Shown here one piece after another: positions 37,442 through 48,800 of a DNA stretch of 64,000 nucleotides. This DNA is from Allodiplogaster sudhausi (Eukaryota; Nematoda; Chromadorea; Rhabditida; Diplogasteridae). Within the stretch, counting starts at the first letter, position 1. Each line of letters begins with the position of its first letter. The stretch is taken from assembly GCA_945643635.1 (NCBI GenBank), contig CALZFC010000256.1:1-64000 (forward strand). The letters run 5' to 3'. The translations under genes and the position numbers were made by a program. Below the pieces are notes generated by a model, which did no database searches, had not been told where the DNA came from, and saw only the letters and a list, made by a program, of their open reading frames with translations.

Positions 37442-38238
37442 GTCTCACCATAATCTATCCCTAAACCCCTTATGTTAATGAGGCGCAGGTGGATTTGAAT
37501 TTAAAAAAAAACAACCTCAACATGTTAAACACCTTTCTAAAGCTCTCCATGAGCTGGTAAAGTCTTTTTATATGTTTATAACTGGAGAAGAGGGTGCTGG
37601 AATTTGGAAGCACAGGGTGTGGAAGTGGCCTGGCTTGGTCGAGACCACGCGCAAAAGTTGAGAAATCGAACGGGGTTCCTTTTTTATGGAATGTACATAA
37701 TTAACCAAGTTGCTCTTGCAAAAAACAAGATGCAAGTGGAAATAAGGTATGTCATATAATAATTCTTCAAGGTTGCAATCAGATGCAATATGTGAAAGCA
37801 ATTAAATACGGCTTACAAAAACGAAATTGTAATAAAAAATAGTGTATGTGTGTGTGTGTTTACGCCTTATACCCGAGGCGTAAATAACTCTTTCTATTTT
37901 TCTCTATTTTTTCCTCTCCCTATTGTTCGTCTCTCAACTCCATTTTCTCCTGGGAAAATCACTTGCAATCGTTTAAAACTGACTTTGCACACGCCGACTT
38001 CAATTGATCTGCTTGTGCTGCAAGCAATCGAAAATAAGGAATTATTGAACACTTTCATATTGAGCTCTCTCTCTCTCTTTTTCTTTCTCTCACTCTACCT
38101 CTTTCTCTTTCTCTCTTTTCTATCTTTCTCTAAGCTACAGATAAATAACCAGTGATGCAATCCCTCTTCAAGTGGCGTCGTTCGGCAGTGTGGTTGCCAC
38201 TAAGAGATTAATCAGTATCAATTTTGCAAACAGCTTTA
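37442..38238. other. Gap between kinase 3' end and next gene
   Basis: The sequence is AT-rich with a short GTGTGTGT run near 37,845-37,860 and a CT tract at 38,066-38,140. The minus-strand fragment LMESFRK near 37,535-37,556, bounded by a TTTACCAG acceptor and GTGTTT donor, is the only possible exon. I see nothing else that I can support. Confidence 0.45.
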
Positions 38239-41200
38239 TTAATAATTAGAGTTCAACAACAAACACACAAATAAACATGACGAAGAAAAATGCCGAGCTA
38301 TAGCAAAGTTTGATAATCGCAGAAAGCGATGCGCCAAGAGGTCGGCCGCGTCTTTTCGATCGACGAAGGGGACTTTGAGACAATCGTCTATAAGTAGCAC
38401 AAAATATTGGGAAAACTTTACTTAAGAATAGTTTTAGTCTTTTATCAAAAATGAAAATTTTTAATCCAAGGAACGAAAAGAAGGCAGCGGAACAGGTTCC
38501 GTCGTTACCGGGCCGATTTGGCAAGTCGAAGTGGTCTCGCTGCATAACAATATGTATGTTTCCATATAAGACAGTGTAAATTTCTAAAAAAAAATTGGTT
38601 TTTTTTCTGCAATTTTCGGGTAAGCTGTTATTTTTGGCACGGATTTAGAATATTCCACTGCTTGCCATTTTTGACGATCGTTAAAATAGTAAAAACGCTG
38701 ATCTGGCAATTTAAACAATCATCAATAATGGCAAACAGTGGAATATTCTAAATCCGTGAGCTTACCGGAAAATTGCAGAAAAAAACCAAATTTTTTAATT
38801 CAAGCTATCTTATATGTACATATTATAAGTTTAAAGCTGTGAAATATAATTTAAAATGTAGTTTTGAGACAAATGGTAATCAAAATAGATATTTTTAAAA
38901 AGCATAAATTAATTAATTGATTAAGATGCTGACATTCGCCAGACGCAGCGCCACCCGCCCCATGCTGTAAATATCCGCTTTCCTATTATAATCCGCCTTC
39001 CTATTATAATCGCGGCCGCGGACTTCGGGAGCGGCACTAATAAAGATTGAAATGAGTCAACCATGGAGGAAAAGAATTGCCGAAAATTAACAGTCGTCTG
39101 TTTTTACTGCTTTCCAACGTTTTCCAGCATGCTTTGATAGTTAAATGAAACATAATAAAAGTCAAAAAATACGAGACTAACTAGGCCTTCGTGCCACACT
39201 CAATGTCGAGGCGTTCGTTCTTCTTACAAAAATTTGCGAACCCCATGTCGATGAGCATCGCCTGATTACATTTATTGTTATATTTAGATCTCCTAAAAGG
39301 AACAAATGAGCGTTTCATAAAAAAAACCGAATTGGAGTCAATTCTAGTAACTCTGACCGTGCCGTCGTTGCTGATAATAACATTGTGGAGTTTGATGTCG
39401 AGGTGCACGAGATTCCGCTTGTGCATGTACTCGATTCCCTGAACATAATACACTTCTTTTTGCATCCACTATTTTCATTGATTACAATTCATTAAGTAGA
39501 CTTTTGCTGTCCATGTTTGGCCTGTTTATCTCTATTTCTCTCTGTTTCCATATCGGTTATGTCACTCCATCCATCACTATTTCTACTTACAATCTCCATT
39601 ACTCTCTTTCTGTCTCTATTTCTCTTTCTCTACCTATCTCTATTTCTCTCTCTTCCCTTTCTCTAATTCTCTCTCTCCTTATCTCTATTTCTCCTTCTCT
39701 GTGTCTGTCTCTGCTTCTGTCTCTCTCTCCCTCTCTTTTCCTTTCCTACACTCTCCCTAATTAATTACTTAGGCTCGACAATGTGCCGAGTCCGGTTGTG
39801 ACTTAAAGGAAGAATCCGACGAAAAACTAACTTCTTCTTTTATCCTCCCATATGATCAAATTTCACCGAAAAGATCGGTCGGAGGAGATACCGCTTTATG
39901 AAAGTGATTATTTTTCCACATATATTTATAAATACTGTAAAAACGACTCTGTCGATTCACTCGTTGGATTATCAAGACCAAATATGGAGTGCCAACTGGT
40001 GAGAATAAAGTCGGCTCGTCCTGCCCAATTCGAACTCCATTTTCACCAATTGATTAGCGATACGGAAGTTAGGGAAAAGCGAGACCATGATAGAACTTGA
40101 GAGAGGTTAGAGACACATGCACTTCAAATTTGAAATTTTGTAGCCAGCCCTAAATCACCGCTCATCCAGTTTGGAGTTTAGCATCGGCTGAAGCGTCGTT
40201 TTATCAGATACGGTTTTCTTTCGTCGGATACTTCCTTTAAGATGCAACGTGTTCCGAGCAGGAAAGTTTGAAGTGTCAGAATTAACGGTCTTTGCTCTTC
40301 CGAGAGCTAGTAATTGTTGTTCTCCTTGGAATGCATATCTCTTCCACTTTCTTTCTCTCATTATGTCGCTTATATTTCTCCACTATACATATATGTACAT
40401 ACATAGGTATTTACCGTATTTTCTCTATTAGTGCCCCTCCCTCTAATAGTGCCCCCTCTCGCAAGGGTATTAAAAAATAGTACCTCTCCCTCTAATAGAA
40501 CCCCCCCCCCTAATTGTTTGTGATGCTCTTCCCAATTAATTGATTGCAAATTTATTCAAAATCTACGGTAAAACGGATATTTCCGTGATGATTCCATTGT
40601 AGTACTGCAATAATTCTTCGTTTTTGAGAATAAAATGTTGTTATCAAACTTTTAGTCAAGCACATTGAAAAATAGTACCCCTCCCTCTAATAGAACCCCT
40701 CCCCTCTAATAGTGCCCCCTCTCGCAGGGTTATTGAAAAATAGTGCCCCCGGGGGCACTAATAGGGAAAATACGGTACCCCTTGATAGAATATCTGCAGA
40801 TTGTCGTTGTTTACAAATCTCCCACTCTGTCGCCCATGAAATAGTACCCCTCCCTCTAATAGAACCCCTCATCTCTAATAGTGCCCCCTCTCGCAGGGTT
40901 ATTGAAAAATAGTGCCCCCGGGGGCACTAATAGGGAAAATACGGTACCCCTTGATAGAATATCTGCAGATTGTCGTTGTTTACAAATCTCCCACTCTGTC
41001 GCCCATGCGCTCGTTACCCTTTGCTTCTGGTGCAGTTTACCGTATCATGCCCAACGTTTTCCTTCACTCTCTCAGAACAGTCTCACATGAAGCTGTTCTC
41101 TTCCATTGTCTTCCATGCATGCAACGTGTCACCCAATATCTTGCAACGCCATACAGTAGTTTTCTCCTTTGATACCGCATTCTCACACTCATACAACTTG

Positions 41201-43279
41201 TCATTGACAAGTGGGAAATCAATCATCTTTAAATCAGAAAATAAACGCGAGCACGCACAGAGCAGATGTCGTTGATGATGGCTGCGACAAGAGGCTCAGT
41301 CAAGGGCTCAGTAGCGATCAAGGACAACTCAGCCAGGCCGCGTTGAGTGGTGATGTACACGTTGCCAGCAGAGCAGTACACTCCCATAAACGTGCAGATG
41401 TTCGGGCAGGCACGCAGCTGTAATTGAAAAAAGAACCGGACTCATTACACCCTGAGCGTCGATCTTGCCTGCAGTGGATGCATTCACATACATACATACA
41501 TGTTTCTATTACAATTTATGGCTTCAGAACGAGATCATTACTTCCCAAGAATTATATGACATGGCAATTTTTAGATTAAACATTAAAAGGACAGAGTTTT
41601 TTTTGTAAAATAAAAGTTGAAAGTAGTATGCTCTGACGAGATCAACTATCGCTTCATATGGTCTATAACTATTAGCGCCTTTGGAATAGAATAAGAGAGA
41701 GAGGGAGCGAGAGAAAAATGATAAAAATAAAATTAAAAAAAAAGTTGAATATTTCTCTCCAAATCGAATGTATTCCAATGTTTCTAATGTTAAAAAAGCA
41801 ACCTTTGACAGAATGCAAATTTCTTTCTGCAGGAGCTCAGTGTAGTTGTCGTCGTCCGGCATGACTTGCTTCTTCACTGCCAATTCACTGCCGGAAGCCA
41901 GATCAGTGCCCTAGAAATGAGATTTTTCATTTTTATTTTGCAAATGTTTTCTTAAACATCCTATGTGCAAATAGATCAACATTTGAGCTGCTCGTTTGTA
42001 AATTTAAATACATGTACATATGTACGTATGTACATACGCGATTTGCGAGAATATCAAATAGAATCAACATGGCCAGGGACCCGTAAAAATCGACCGGATT
42101 TTGTTCAAAGATTCCTTATAGGTGCTTTATCATACATACACCGCAAGAAGGAGCGTGAAATTTGCTACAGGCTGAACCCCTTTACATAAAATTCCGAATC
42201 TACAATCTTTTGTAATAAATCAAAAGAATATTGCATCTGCTTACAACAAATAATCAGATCCCTTGGAATTTTATATTGTTCGGTGACGCTAAATTACGCC
42301 AAGTTCATGATTATAAGAGATTAGAGCCTTCAAGAGGCTCGTAGCGCTTAGTGTCCCTACATAAAAGTTGCACAGCACCCGTTCAGACTTATTAATACCT
42401 AGTCAGGGTCCCACTTTTCGGACTCTTAAGTGTGTTTTTTGGAGCTTCAATTTGCCTTTGAGCTTAATTTTGAGCAAATGTATAAAGTGCCAATTTGCAT
42501 ATTCAGGCCTAGTACTTCGTCAATTTGCAAATTGCGAAAATATTTGTTGTGTAGATGATGATATCTACATACATGTACTATGTACATTTGAATATGGACT
42601 CTGTGAGTCCTGTTACATTATACTCGTCCTCGGCAGGCAGACTCATTGTCACTTCCACTTCCCGTCTCAGTTGGTCACCTCGTGTCCCCTCTTCACTTCC
42701 CTCCTTCTCTCCTCTCACGAGCGGTCGGCCTTCCATTCTCTCTCTCCCATTCCCTATTCTCTCTAATAAACCATTTCCGCCCTCGCCTCGTCTTTCCTCT
42801 CTAGCGGAGGACACGACAATATTACTGTCAAATTTATAATGACTTTTTAAAGCCTAATAAATGCAGAGAAACCCTGGTTTCCCCTGTTTTCCGGGGAAGT
42901 TGTATAGAAAAATATATATCACATAACTCGATATGCAGCTAACATTATTTTTGCATAATTTGCAAGCTAGTAAATAAGTTATAAGCTGCTGACACTCTGG
43001 ACACAGCCAAACGCTCCGATTCCTAGTATCTCCTGCCTGATGGAGATCGCTGTCAAAGGTGGCTGAAACGATGAAGCATGGTTTTGTTGCGCTTCTTGGA
43101 CAACTAAATGTTGGACATAAAAAGTTCTGAATGTTAAATAATCAACTTATTCTGAGACATTTTACAAGTCCGCTCATGTGCATGTCTTCCCAATGTGTAG
43201 AAAGTATCAAAATAAGAGGATAGCTAACGTCCATCTCTTCGAATTTGACATCCGACGCCTTGCCATAAACACGAACCAT
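38239..43279 (-). CDS. Protein kinase (Ser/Thr-type, nine-exon model, about 276 aa)
   Basis: Minus-strand exons: 43,279-43,229 (start, MVRVYGKASDVKFEEMD), 43,062-42,994, 41,910-41,803, 41,417-41,259, 39,438-39,358, 39,261-39,182, 39,036-38,934, 38,539-38,509, 38,387-38,239. Phases match at every join and the total is 277 codons including the stop. Motifs in order are the Gly loop LGIGAFGCV, the ATP lysine in ELAVKK, the alpha-C glutamate in LQKEICIL, CPNICTFMG, catalytic loop HLDIKLHN (D, K and N kept, Arg of HRD replaced by Leu), IDMG for DFG, GTKAYAAPE, ADIYSMG, and VDRKDAADLLAHRFL. Catalytic residues are intact, so activity is expected; loss of the HRD arginine suggests no activation-loop phosphoswitch. 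The segment between ADIYSMG and the last helix is short, so a small exon may be missing. Donors include GTCAGC and GTCAGA. Confidence 0.88.
38563..38816. mobile_element. MITE family 1, copy 2, in a kinase intron
   Basis: This copy is 254 bp with the same CATATAAGACAGT end and central GACGATCGTTAAAATAGT as the copy at 37,181. It differs by scattered substitutions and a deletion that removes the TGCCAAAAGTAACA stretch in the right arm. It lies between the kinase exons at 38,539-38,509 and 39,036-38,934, so it must be removed by splicing. Confidence 0.85.
40412..40777. mobile_element. MITE family 2, copy 1 (TACCGTATTTTC ends), in a kinase intron
   Basis: The element is 366 bp with terminal inverted repeats TACCGTATTTTCTCTATTAG and the matching CTAATAGGGAAAATACGGTA. 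C-rich subterminal blocks such as CCCCTCCCTCTAATAG occur on both sides of an AT-rich core holding GATATTTCCGTGATGATT and AATAAAATGTTG. The same core is present in the copy at 48,541. No ORF is present; it is presumably mobilised in trans. It lies in the large intron between kinase exons at 41,259 and 39,438. Confidence 0.85.
40670..41008. repeat. 169-bp tandem duplication of a MITE end plus flank
   Basis: 40,670-40,838 and 40,839-41,008 are nearly identical. Each contains the right half of MITE family 2 and about 60 bp of host sequence (TTGATAGAATATCTGCAGATT through CTCTGTCGCCCATG). The first differences are TCCCC versus TCATC near 40,700/40,870. The duplication happened after insertion. Confidence 0.88.
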
Positions 43280-45439
43280 GTCTATAATTATTTGTTTACT
43301 TTATCGTTTTGAATAATTAACACATTAATAAGTACGAGTCATCATTAGCAGTAAACTTATAAAATATTCTCGGGGAATAAATCTCTCGCTCTTCCAATCT
43401 TCTATCAGAGCTAAAAGAAGTATCAACGACGTATCCTTCTCAATCTTCAAGTATCACATATGGTGGAAAATGAAGAACTGGAAGACTAAAAAGAAAATGC
43501 AAGACAACGAGCGAAAAATAGAGGGGTACTTATTGTTAGACTCTACGAATCCAATGAGACGAATGACGAACTAGACGAATGGCCACTCTTCCGTAAAAGC
43601 AGAGTGACAAGTGAACGAACAAATCCGCCTATTTTATACGGACAGGATGCACTGTTAGAGTTCCAGTTGTTTTCATAACGATATTGGCAACAAAGAATAT
43701 TCAATGTTTCATGACTTTGTTAACTTCAAATTGGTTTGTCCTCGTTGTTTAGCATGACTTTACCCTGAAAATCACAGAGTGTTTACTTGTATTTTGCTAA
43801 TTTTATTGATCTTTCGATTGCAAAGTTGGGGAGCAAAGACTACCGGCATTCATCCTTTTTATTCTCGTTAAATCCGGTCGTCTTTCTCCCTTCTGCTTTT
43901 ATTTGAAATGGGACGTTATTCGGTTCATATAATAAATAGTCGAGGAATCCAAGATGATAGGGATTTCGAATATTATTCGCCTGCTAGAATCTGATGAGTG
44001 ACTGCGTTTATTGCCACAATTAAAAGATTTAAATTGCTTTCTTAATAATGTTTTCGATTCCTTTTTCTCGTTGTTTAATCGGTTGACTGGAGTTATTTTG
44101 AGCACGCTGATGAGAAGATTCCACGTGGAAGTCCTGTCCCTTTAAACATTTGATTGGTAGAATTTTAAGCGATTATTCAATGACGGTGAGGAAGAACTGG
44201 GGGTACTGATCAATTTGAGGCATTCGCTGATCAAGCAGCGTTCTCTTTGGATCCAAATTCAATTGTGGTGTTTTGTCATCGGTAGGTTGTGGAGAACTTG
44301 TAGTGTGACACGAACTTGCAGTCTGGCTTTTGAGATGTCCTCATCACCAGCCTTTACACTCAGTTGAATATTATTTGTCGATTCAAGTTGTTTATTTCAG
44401 TATACATACATATTTAATAGTTTTTTGATGTTTACAGCCTCTCCGACTCCGCATGGCGAGAAAGTCGAATGAGGCTTACGGGATTTGCGGTATAACATGT
44501 CCGCCTCTGAAGATGCCGATGATGGCATAGTAGTACCTTAATTTCACGCTAAAACGTGCAGCAAAATTATAATTATAACGATATTGCTCAAATAAACATA
44601 CTGAATATCCTCTAATAAAAGCCTCATTCTATTAGAAACCCATAATAAAAGTCCCTTTATATTATAAAAACAGAGGCGTCGTTTGGTCAAAAGAAAAAGG
44701 GTCAATTCTATAGTAGAAATGCCCTCAAAAATGCCTAACTGAACGTTTCATATCTTCAAGGGATCATTAATGAGTGGAAGTGTAGAAGACTTCAATTTTT
44801 ATAACGTAAGCAAGTCCCTTCTATTGGTATACAAATTAAAATGTTCATTTTATTCTTGATTTCTACCCCCTTTTTTGCAATTGCTGTCCATTTTTATGCC
44901 TTCAGTTTGTAATTAATAAGTTTGTACTTCTGTTCCTTCTAACGAGGTTTTGCTCCGAATCACGTTATGTGCATATATTCCAAGACCCTTTTTATTTGGT
45001 AGGAGACGGGTTAAGGGAGAACAAACGGAGAGCGAGGAGGAGAGAAGGATGGGGAGCTTATTTCGGCGCGAAGTAGGCCGAGGTAGTGCCGGGGGCGCCG
45101 CCGCCGCAGCTGCTGCCAGTTTCTTTCACTTTACGTGCAATACTTTCAAAAATGAAAGTATTTTTGAATTCGCAGATTTTGTTTTTGCATGAAATTGTAG
45201 ATCGCCACGTTTATGCACTCAAATAATGCACTTACTTCGTGAACTTTTACAACATTCTCGGAGTGCTTACAAGGCAAAAAAATTTTTTCGAAGCAACTCA
45301 CATTATCCATTTCCACCTTCGCGCCCCATCGCGCGTAATTGGGCGGGTTCTTTCTCTTCCTGGCAACGACGATTTCGTTCATTTCCCAGCTTCGAAAAGT
45401 CGCTTGTTTTGTCGGCTACTTTTACCTGACATGATATAC

Positions 45440-45470
<31 letters not shown>

Positions 45471-45846
45471 AATGACAAGAGTATGCCTCTTCGTGGAGAG
45501 ATGTGGGGTGAAGTTTGGATTTATATGTTTAGGGGTGAAGCTTGGATATCTTGGGTAAAGGGATGACTGGCCGTCTCTTGTTTATCCAAAGCAACGATTC
45601 GTTCCACCTTTTCGTCATGCGTTACTAGAAAGTGTACAAACATATATTCATGAAATAACTGCGTGCCGATTTTATTTCCGAGATCGAGGGGGCGATTAAA
45701 CGATTAAACTCCTCAATCTACGACTATACCATTTATTATTGTAATTTCCTCTGTAAGGCTTGTGTTGTATCATGTATTTACACAGCTATTTTTTTGTCGC
45801 GTTTATTCTATCAAAAAATTGATAAGACGAGCTAAGGGCCGAGCTC
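43280..45846. other. No confident gene; candidate exons and simple repeats
   Basis: The sequence is mostly AT-rich. At 44,430-44,530 a minus-strand frame MLYRKSRKPHSTFSPCG ends near a GTAAAC donor and could be a first exon. At about 45,060-45,130 a GC-rich minus-strand stretch reads GGGAPGTTSAYFAPK then a stop, which could be a last exon. Neither could be linked to others. 45,441-45,470 is a TTGA tetranucleotide run. Nothing else is supported. Confidence 0.4.
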
Positions 45847-48800
45847 CTATTTCTTCTTGGTCGCACCATTCGCCTTCGTCGGCTTATGAGAGGCATTCTG
45901 AAATATTCTATCATGGCCAGCGCACAAAGTGGATGGGAATAAAAATATTTTTTTTATTTTATTTTAATTTCCTCTGTAGGGCTTGTGTTGTATCATGAGA
46001 ATAACATAAGGACGGAGAGCAGATACTTTGCGCGTTGCCGCAGCCGTAGAAGAGTTGGCCTTGAAGCCCGGAAATGGGGGCGCACGGTTATTCTTAATAC
46101 GTCTCATGCATTCGATAGAAAGAATAAAAAAGTAAAAAAAAACGGTTTAAATACATTTCATAAAAATGGTAAATTTTTTTTTTATATTAACTCAGTAAAC
46201 AGATGGAAAATAATGAAAGACGACAGGACGAACGAGTAAAAAGCAACAAAAGAAAAGGTCAGAAAACCATGACTCGCACGCTTCGAATGCATATACTCTA
46301 CGGTTGAAGAAACTAAATTTAACCTTTGACTTCTGCTGCAGTCCAAGAATGTTTCGAGCCTGATCCCAAGCAGCTTTGAGATCTGGATTGGCGTCCGATG
46401 GCAGCTCGTCCGAAGTGCAGAAAGAGTAGACGTCCTTAATCAATGGGCTGGAAACGGTCAGGAAAGAGAGAAAAACAGCCGCAGCATTAATCTTGCCGTT
46501 TGTCCAAGATTAATGCTGCGGCTGCGACATCGTAGATAATCAGGTATTTCAAGGCAAAAGAACTTTGATGAATTTCTTGCCGTCCTCATCGAGTGGCAGC
46601 AGGAAAGCTGACAATTCGCTAATTTCGTGGAAGACTTTCTCCACCTAAAAGGCACCAGAACTACTCACTGGCAAACAATGCCTTGGTACAAATTTGTCAA
46701 AAAGAAATGTTGCTCGAATATTGTCATTTGTCTGGCATATTTCATTAAAAAAGTTTTTTTTTGTTTCGCAAGGTAGTGAGAGCTTACGAATATGGCAGCA
46801 GCTGTTTACCATTGCTACTTGAAGCAACCAAAAAAAACATATCCTGGCCGGCGCCGGCGGCTCTCCACGTCTCTTGATCCAGACCAGCAAGCCAGGAGCC
46901 AGGCCTTAACATTTCCTTGATCAGTCTAAATTCCTCGACTACAGCCATATACAATGAAAAAAACCGAAGAATTATGCATCATTGTAAGGAGTAACCGAAA
47001 GCATCGGCGCGAGAAGCAGCCGTGACACAAGGGAGTCTGACAGCTCGCCAAACTTCAAAGATTATAAATTTAATGTTAACATATTTTTATCGTTTTTAAT
47101 TTTGTGATCCCCAAATGCAATAATTTCATCATTTGGGGCGGGATGGCCTAGTGGCCAGTGGCGCCACTCATCATTCGTTCTCCTGTCAATATGACTAGTT
47201 CGCCCCCGCCACCCCGCGTTCGATCATCCTCACAAATCCAATCCATCGACGCGGGAAACCGCTTCATCGAGAAACATCTTCGTCGGCCACTTCGACGAAA
47301 TCGCCGGTGCCCAACGATTGCCCACTTTGATAGATCCCGCTTATCGGGCCAATGCTTATTCCATCAGCACATTGGCCCAGTTTTTCATCCATTCTACAAG
47401 ACTGAGATATTCACCTGCTTGGCTTCGGCTTCCTTGGCAGTCTTTACGCTGCTGCAAGGAAAAGAGAACAGTAATCCAAATTTAAAATACCGTATTTTCT
47501 TTAATAGTACCCCGGGATACTATTTTTCAATACCCTTGCGGGGGAAGGGCACTATTAGAGGGAAGGGTTCTATTGGAGGGAGGGGTACTATTTTTCAATT
47601 TGAGACACTAAAAGCTTGATACGAACATTTTATTCTCAAAAAAGAAGGGTAAGTGCATAAATTCAATGGAATCATCGCTGGGATATCCGCTTTACAACAA
47701 AATCTGGTACTTCAGATGGGTTATTTGATGCGAGGATACCAAATGCGAACTTCATTTTGCTCAATTTCGCTCTTTTATAAAGTAAAGCAAGCATCGCTCA
47801 ATGCTTGCTAGGACTATAATTGTTATTTGGTTCCCAATTCAATACTTATAACTTGTTGGAAATTGTATAATAAACAACCAATTTCTACAAAGAATTGCAC
47901 AGTACACCCACCGTGTCTTCTTGAAATGGTAAAATCGATCAAAACGAGCCTCATATTCTGTTTCCTGGCCACAGATATCCCCCGAGTTGAGGCTATTTGG
48001 AGCAGAATTGTCACTTACCATAACCCTACCATAAAAACAGAAAACGGCAAAATTTAGCAAAACTAAATTCCTCCAGGATCCATTCGAGGCACATCTCGAG
48101 CTGGGGGTATTAGACTGTTAGAGGGGGGAGTACTATTAGAGGGGGGCTTCTAATAAAGGAGGGTACTAATAGAGAAAAAAAAGAAGCCTTGGTTGTCTTC
48201 AGGCTCCTGCAAGGAAAAAGTACAGTAATCCAAATTTAAATTCGCTTTTAGGCTAACTAAATAAAGTTAAGATATTTGCAGACTGATCGATGCTCATTAA
48301 GAAGAATCATCCACTTTGTGTTTTCGACCGGGGCCTTTCCGGCCGTCCCCTTTCCGGCCTTGGCCGATTTGCCAGCGGCGGGCTTGGAAGGAGCTGCAGA
48401 TTTCTTGGTCGGGCCCAAACTGTCGGACTTCTCCGAAGTGCTCTCTGTCGACCTGAAAAATAAATTATTTTATTTAAAAAAATTAAAAATAAATTTCCGT
48501 TATTTAAAAATAGGACTTAATTAATAATAAAAAGTTAAGATACCGTATTTTCTCTATTAGTACCCCCCCCCTTATTAGAACCCCCCCCCTCTAATAGTAC
48601 CCCCCTCTGAAAATGCCATTGAAAAATAGAACCCCTCCCTCTAGTAGAACCCCCCCCCTCCAAAAGTACCCCCCCCCCCAAATAGTCCTCCTGGAGTCAT
48701 GGGGAGCTCTTACCAATGAACTAATGCCAAATTCATGATAAATCTGTTGTAAAACGTATATTCCAGTGATGATTCCATTGAATTCGGGCTGCGATTCTTC

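Noticed and set aside
39504..39764. 86-codon ORF in a kinase intron
   Set aside because: Imperfect CTCTAT repeat translation.
42578..42839. Overlapping ORFs on both strands
   Set aside because: CT-rich composition, no splice context, and it lies in a kinase intron.
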